Notes under the pieces: model-generated
What the model was told of the DNA's origin: nothing
What the model saw: only the letters and a program-made list of their open reading frames with translations
Databases searched by the model: none
Position numbers and translations under genes: made by a program
Shown: positions 15,154 to 17,846 of the stretch, piece after piece
Layout of the letters: each line of letters opens with the position of its first letter
Position numbering within the stretch: position 1 is the stretch's first letter
DNA from: an uncultured Nitrososphaerota archaeon
Lineage (GTDB): Bacteria; Bacillota; Clostridia; Oscillospirales; Ruminococcaceae
Assembly (NCBI GenBank): GCA_934869045.1
Contig: CAKXAF010000005.1
Coordinates: 4,479 to 22,324, forward strand
Length of the DNA: 17,846 nucleotides
Reading direction: 5' to 3'

Positions 15154-16599
15154 TTATAAAATTTCGCGCAGCTCACCCCGGAGGTCGTGGTTCTTCGCTT
15201 CGGTGACCTCCACAAGGAGAAAGCGCCCGATGAGGGACTCGTCCCCGGGAAAATCAATGACCGCGTTGAACTCCGTCCGCCCCGAAAGCCCCAGCCCGCT
15301 TTTTCCGTCGGCCAGGACCCGGAACGTCCGGCCCACGTAGGTCTGGTAGTAATCTGCGCCGATTTTCCGCTGGACGTCCAGCAGCTCCTGGAACCATCGG
15401 GATTTTTCCGCCCTGGGGACCGGGTCGTCCATCAGCGCGGCGCGAGTCCCCTCCCGTTTGGAGTAAATAAAGGTAAACAGGGAAGCGAAGCGCACCTCCT
15501 CCACCAGCTGGAGGGTCTGACGGAAGTCCTCCTCCGTCTCGCCGGGGAAGCCTACGATGAGGTCGGTGGTAAAGAGGACGCCGGGGATCCGCTCCCGGGC
15601 GTAGGCGATGAGTTCCTTGTACCATTCCACCGTGTAGCGGCGGTTCATCAGCTGCAAAATCCGATTGCTGCCGCTCTGGACCGGCAGATAGACGTGGCTG
15701 CATACCTTTTCACAGGAGGCAATGGCGTCGATCAGCTCCCGGGTGCAGTCCTTCGGATGAGAGCTGAGAAATCGAACCCAGAATTGTCCCGGGATCTCAT
15801 TGACCGCCCGGAGCAGATCCGGGAAGTGCCAGCCGATGTCCAGATCGTTGCCGTAGGAGTTGACGTTCTGGCCCAGAAGGGTGATTTCCCGGTAGCCGTC
15901 CGCCACGGCCTGCCGCACCTCCGCCAGGACGTCCTCCGGCAGCCGGGAACGCTCCCGCCCCCGCACCAGAGGCACCACGCAGTAGGTGCAGAAATTGTTG
16001 CAGCCGTACATAATCGGGATGCTGGCCTTGACGCCGGGGGTGCGCCGGACGGGAAGCCCCTCGGCGATAACGCCGTCGGAGTCCTCCACGTCAAAGACCC
16101 GTTTCCGGCGGATCAGGGCCTCCCAGAGAATCTCCGGAAATTTATGGAGGGTGTGCGTGCCAAAAAGGAAGTCCACCTGGGGATAGCTCTGCCGGATCTT
16201 ATCCGCCACATGGCGCTGCTGGGCCATGCAGCCGCACAGGCCGATGAGAAGCTCCGTCCGGCGGGCCTTGAGGTGAGACAGCTCGCCCACGTTGCCGAAT
16301 ACCCGGACCTCCGCGTTCTCCCGGACGGCGCAGGTATTATAAAGGATCAGGTCAGCCTCTTCCGGTTCCTCGGTAAAGCCAAAGCCCATTTCGGCCAGCA
16401 TACCCATGAGCCGCTCGCCGTCGGAGGTGTTCTGCTGACAGCCGTAGCTGCGGACCAGGGCGAGAAGGGTATGGTTCTCCCCAAACCGTTCCGCCAAAAG
16501 CCCGGCGCACCGGGCGGTATAGTCCCGCTGCTTTTCAGCCTCCTCCGGCGGGAGAAGGACCTCGGGACGTTTGTGGGAATGTGTCTGCTGCTCGGCCAA
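15154..16599 (-). CDS. miaB: tRNA-2-methylthio-N6-dimethylallyladenosine synthase MiaB
   Basis: A radical-SAM methylthiotransferase that converts i6A37 (the MiaA product) to ms2i6A37 in tRNA. From the TTG at 16599 it has 481 residues. The start is chosen because GGAGGTG (16605-16611) lies just upstream; an in-frame GTG at 16641 would add 14 basic residues but has no ribosome binding site. The N-terminal MTTase domain has the three cluster-binding cysteines in YGCQQN, NTCAVRE and GLCGCMAQ. The radical-SAM CxxxCxxC is C200, C204 and C207 (YGCNNFCTYC). LLGQNVNSYG, HPKD and LPVQSGSN follow, and a TRAM domain closes the protein (about residues 415-481). The first 60 residues are a charged leader typical of clostridial MiaB. 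A strong promoter lies upstream. Confidence 0.96.
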   Translation of the reverse strand: MAEQQTHSHKRPEVLLPPEEAEKQRDYTARCAGLLAERFGENHTLLALVRSYGCQQNTSDGERLMGMLAEMGFGFTEEPEEADLILYNTCAVRENAEVRVFGNVGELSHLKARRTELLIGLCGCMAQQRHVADKIRQSYPQVDFLFGTHTLHKFPEILWEALIRRKRVFDVEDSDGVIAEGLPVRRTPGVKASIPIMYGCNNFCTYCVVPLVRGRERSRLPEDVLAEVRQAVADGYREITLLGQNVNSYGNDLDIGWHFPDLLRAVNEIPGQFWVRFLSSHPKDCTRELIDAIASCEKVCSHVYLPVQSGSNRILQLMNRRYTVEWYKELIAYARERIPGVLFTTDLIVGFPGETEEDFRQTLQLVEEVRFASLFTFIYSKREGTRAALMDDPVPRAEKSRWFQELLDVQRKIGADYYQTYVGRTFRVLADGKSGLGLSGRTEFNAVIDFPGDESLIGRFLLVEVTEAKNHDLRGELREIL

Positions 16600-16604
16600 A
16601 ACGG

Positions 16605-16611
16605 CACCTCC
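16605..16611 (-). promoter_or_regulatory. Ribosome binding site that fixes the TTG start of miaB
   Basis: GGAGGTG on the minus strand lies five bases before the TTG at 16599 (GCCGTT spacing counting from GGAGGT). No comparable site precedes the upstream GTG at 16641, so the TTG start is favoured. Confidence 0.7.
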
Positions 16612-16667
16612 GAAACCAGGCTTCCGCCTGTTTTTGCGCACATGCCCGGACAGGGCATATCGTTATT

Positions 16668-16696
16668 ATTTTATCACGCCTGGCTGTAAAAGACAA
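16668..16696 (-). promoter_or_regulatory. Probable SigA-type promoter of the miaB operon
   Basis: On the minus strand TTGTCT (16691-16696), a 17-base spacer and TAAAAT (16668-16673) form a good promoter. TGA directly before the -10 gives an extended -10 (TGATAAAAT). The predicted transcript starts near 16661, about 60 bases before the miaB TTG. No other good minus-strand promoter was seen between here and the hfq promoter, so this one may drive miaB through miaA if the hairpin at 14614-14638 is leaky. Confidence 0.75.
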
Positions 16697-16801
16697 GGTT
16701 TATTTTGTGAACATCCTTTTTTCCGGAAATGCAAGAATTTTCAGATGGTTTTCAAAAGTTGGCAAAACCTTATTACCTGTCTGCGTTTTTCAGAAAGTCT
16801 G

Positions 16802-16823
16802 TCTTGACAAGAAAGCCACTTTC
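16802..16823. promoter_or_regulatory. Two overlapping small inverted repeats on the response-regulator promoter
   Basis: TCTTGACAAGA (16802-16812) is a perfect inverted repeat that contains the -35 box, and GAAAGCCACTTTC (16811-16823) is a second one inside the -35/-10 spacer. Such placement is typical of repressor or response-regulator operators, but repeats this short also arise by chance. Confidence 0.35.
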
Positions 16824-16832
16824 CGCTATGCT
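16804..16832 (+). promoter_or_regulatory. Probable SigA-type promoter of the response-regulator gene
   Basis: A perfect TTGACA (16804-16809) is followed by a 17-base spacer and TATGCT (16827-16832), which matches TATAAT at four of six positions. The start of transcription is predicted near 16839, leaving a leader of about 60 bases. It is divergent from the miaB promoter with about 107 bases between the two -35 boxes. Confidence 0.8.
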
Positions 16833-17748
16833 AAAGAAAATAGTTTCTGTGCATCATTCACAAATTCTACCTGACTCAACCGGTGAAAGGATCCTTTTAT
16901 GGTAACGTTTTACCTTGTGGACGACGAAGATATGATCCGTGAGGGAATGCAGTTTTACTTTCCCTGGGATCAGTACGGCGCAGAAGTCGTAGGCTCAGCG
17001 GTCAATGGCGCCGCCGCTTTATCCGATATTCTGCGGAAGGCCCCCGACGTGGTGCTCACTGACGTGGTAATGCCGAAAATGGATGGCATCGAGCTGGCGC
17101 GGAACCTGCGGCAGCTTGGCTACACGGGAGAAATCATTTTTCTAAGCGGCGGATTTTCTGTTCAAGCCCATCCAGACGGAGGAAATGGACGCCACCATCC
17201 GCGAAACGGTCTCTCGGGTGGAAAAAAAGTTTCAGCGTCAGGCCATGCTGGCGGACGCACAGAAAACTGCCGACGCCTTGGAACGTTCCCGTCAGGATGC
17301 TCTCTGGGCCGCCTTTCTGCGGGAACCCCCCGCCCCGGACCGGGAACTGCCTGCCGCGGTGGAAGGAACCTTCGGCTGCTTTTTTCCTCTGCTGGTCCAC
17401 GCGCCCGGACTGCCCGCCAGCGAGCGGAAGGAGCACCTCCTGCGCTGGGAAAGCGAACTGCCCGAAACCATCTCCCTTCTTGGTATTCTGCCGGAGGGGA
17501 AGCGTACCGACTGTCTGATACTGGGCCAGATCCAGGGCGCGCCGGTCCCGCTGGCGGACCGGGTGGATATCCTTTCGCAGAAGCTGCAGCGGCATCTGCT
17601 CCCTTACGATGAAAATGTCCGGGTATTTCCCGGCGAAGCGGCAGCCGGGATTGTGAGGCTTCCAAGCTCCTATCGCACCGCCCAGCGTGCTTTCGCCCAG
17701 TATTGTATCGACGGAACAGAGCCCCCAAAAATTGCCACGGACAGGCGT

Positions 17749-17766
17749 GGGGGGGGGGGGGGGGGG
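17749..17766. repeat. Run of 18 consecutive G
   Basis: Eighteen uninterrupted G residues lie inside the open frame of the response regulator, after sequence encoding PPKIATDR. No other run of this length occurs in the window. It may be a sequencing or assembly artefact (poly-G tails are a known product of two-colour sequencing chemistry) or a phase-variable tract; the former is preferred because recognisable coding stops here. Confidence 0.95.
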
Positions 17767-17846
17767 TCAGGCGGTTCCCGATCTGCGCCCAACCGGCGCG
17801 CAACCCGCGGGCGCCCAGGCCCACCAGCCATTTTTCCGGGAAACGG
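17767..17846. other. Terminal 80 bases after the G run, unassigned
   Basis: This GC-rich stretch does not continue the response regulator in any frame I can recognise. On the minus strand it could encode PEKWLVGLGARGLRAGWAQ, which I cannot assign. It may be sequence joined wrongly to the end of the contig. Confidence 0.5.

Larger units (their letters stand above)
16899..17846 (+). pseudogene. Two-component response regulator, interrupted by deletion and frameshift; 3' end missing
   Basis: The ATG at 16899 has GAAAGGA seven bases upstream. The N-terminal receiver domain shows the acidic pair D8-D9, phospho-acceptor D55 in VVLTDVVMPKMDG, and IIFLSG at the end of beta-4. After G84 (17148-17150) the frame turns to nonsense. 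The proper continuation, DFLFKPIQTEEMDATIRE, starts at 17152 in the next frame with the conserved K of FKP, and stays open through VEKKFQRQAMLADAQK to the right edge. About 16 residues (helix 4 and start of beta-5) that the family would have between these points are absent, a net loss of about 47 bases. The linker after the receiver and the long middle region resemble YesN-type AraC-family regulators, but no DNA-binding domain is visible before the window ends. The last 98 bases include a G run and unreliable sequence. Confidence 0.82.

Noticed and set aside
15187..16689. A 500-codon open frame on the plus strand opposite miaB, and similar long antisense frames at 5934-7223, 7637-9133 and 13508-14557
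   Set aside because: They lie opposite well-recognised genes, lack ribosome binding sites and have the Arg/Pro/His-rich composition of antisense frames in GC-rich DNA.
1..17846. CRISPR array, tRNA or rRNA genes, insertion sequences, phage genes
   Set aside because: No direct-repeat arrays, RNA-gene signatures, transposases or integrases were seen on either strand.

Overview
The window is a chromosomal segment of a GC-rich Firmicute, most probably a gut clostridium of the Oscillospiraceae. The grounds are the sepF-ylmH-divIVA-ileS division cluster, a miaB-ylbF/ymcA-mutS-mutL order resembling that of Bacillus, AGGAGG-type ribosome binding sites and several GTG and TTG starts. The genus cannot be fixed from sequence reading alone. 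Fourteen of the fifteen genes before the last one, counting from position 1, form a dense housekeeping block on the minus strand together with ileS; the last gene, at the right end, is on the plus strand.

Reading the minus strand in transcription order (right to left): miaB (tRNA ms2i6A37 methylthiotransferase) starts from a clear promoter at 16668-16696. It is followed by a YlbF/YmcA (RicA-like) protein with a cysteine-rich tail, then a UUCG-loop hairpin that may be a weak terminator, and then mutS, a DUF6440 protein, a small membrane protein and mutL. Next come a little-known trio (a membrane zinc-ribbon protein, an M14 metallocarboxypeptidase-like protein and a polytopic membrane protein) and miaA. 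A probable internal promoter lies in the gap after miaA and drives hfq, a HlyD-like membrane-anchored adaptor protein, yggS, sepF and ylmH. After a long inverted repeat come divIVA and the 5' part of ileS, which runs off the left edge. Functional themes are tRNA A37 modification (MiaA then MiaB), mismatch repair (MutS, MutL), RNA chaperoning and decay (Hfq, RicA-like), ribosome quality control (YlmH) and septum placement (SepF, DivIVA).

The plus-strand gene at the right end encodes a two-component response regulator with a good promoter and ribosome binding site, divergent from miaB.

The most notable observations are lesions. mutS lacks roughly 22 codons containing the conserved THYHEL region and changes frame at the same point, so the predicted protein loses its C-terminus. 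The response regulator has lost about 16 codons of its receiver domain, also with a frame change. The last part of the window contains an 18-base G run followed by 80 bases with no recognisable continuation of the gene. This may be a real mutator genotype, or the three defects may be assembly errors near a contig end; the sequence alone cannot decide. No novel multi-gene system is obvious. The least explained material is the zinc-ribbon/M14/membrane trio and the adaptor protein embedded between hfq and yggS.
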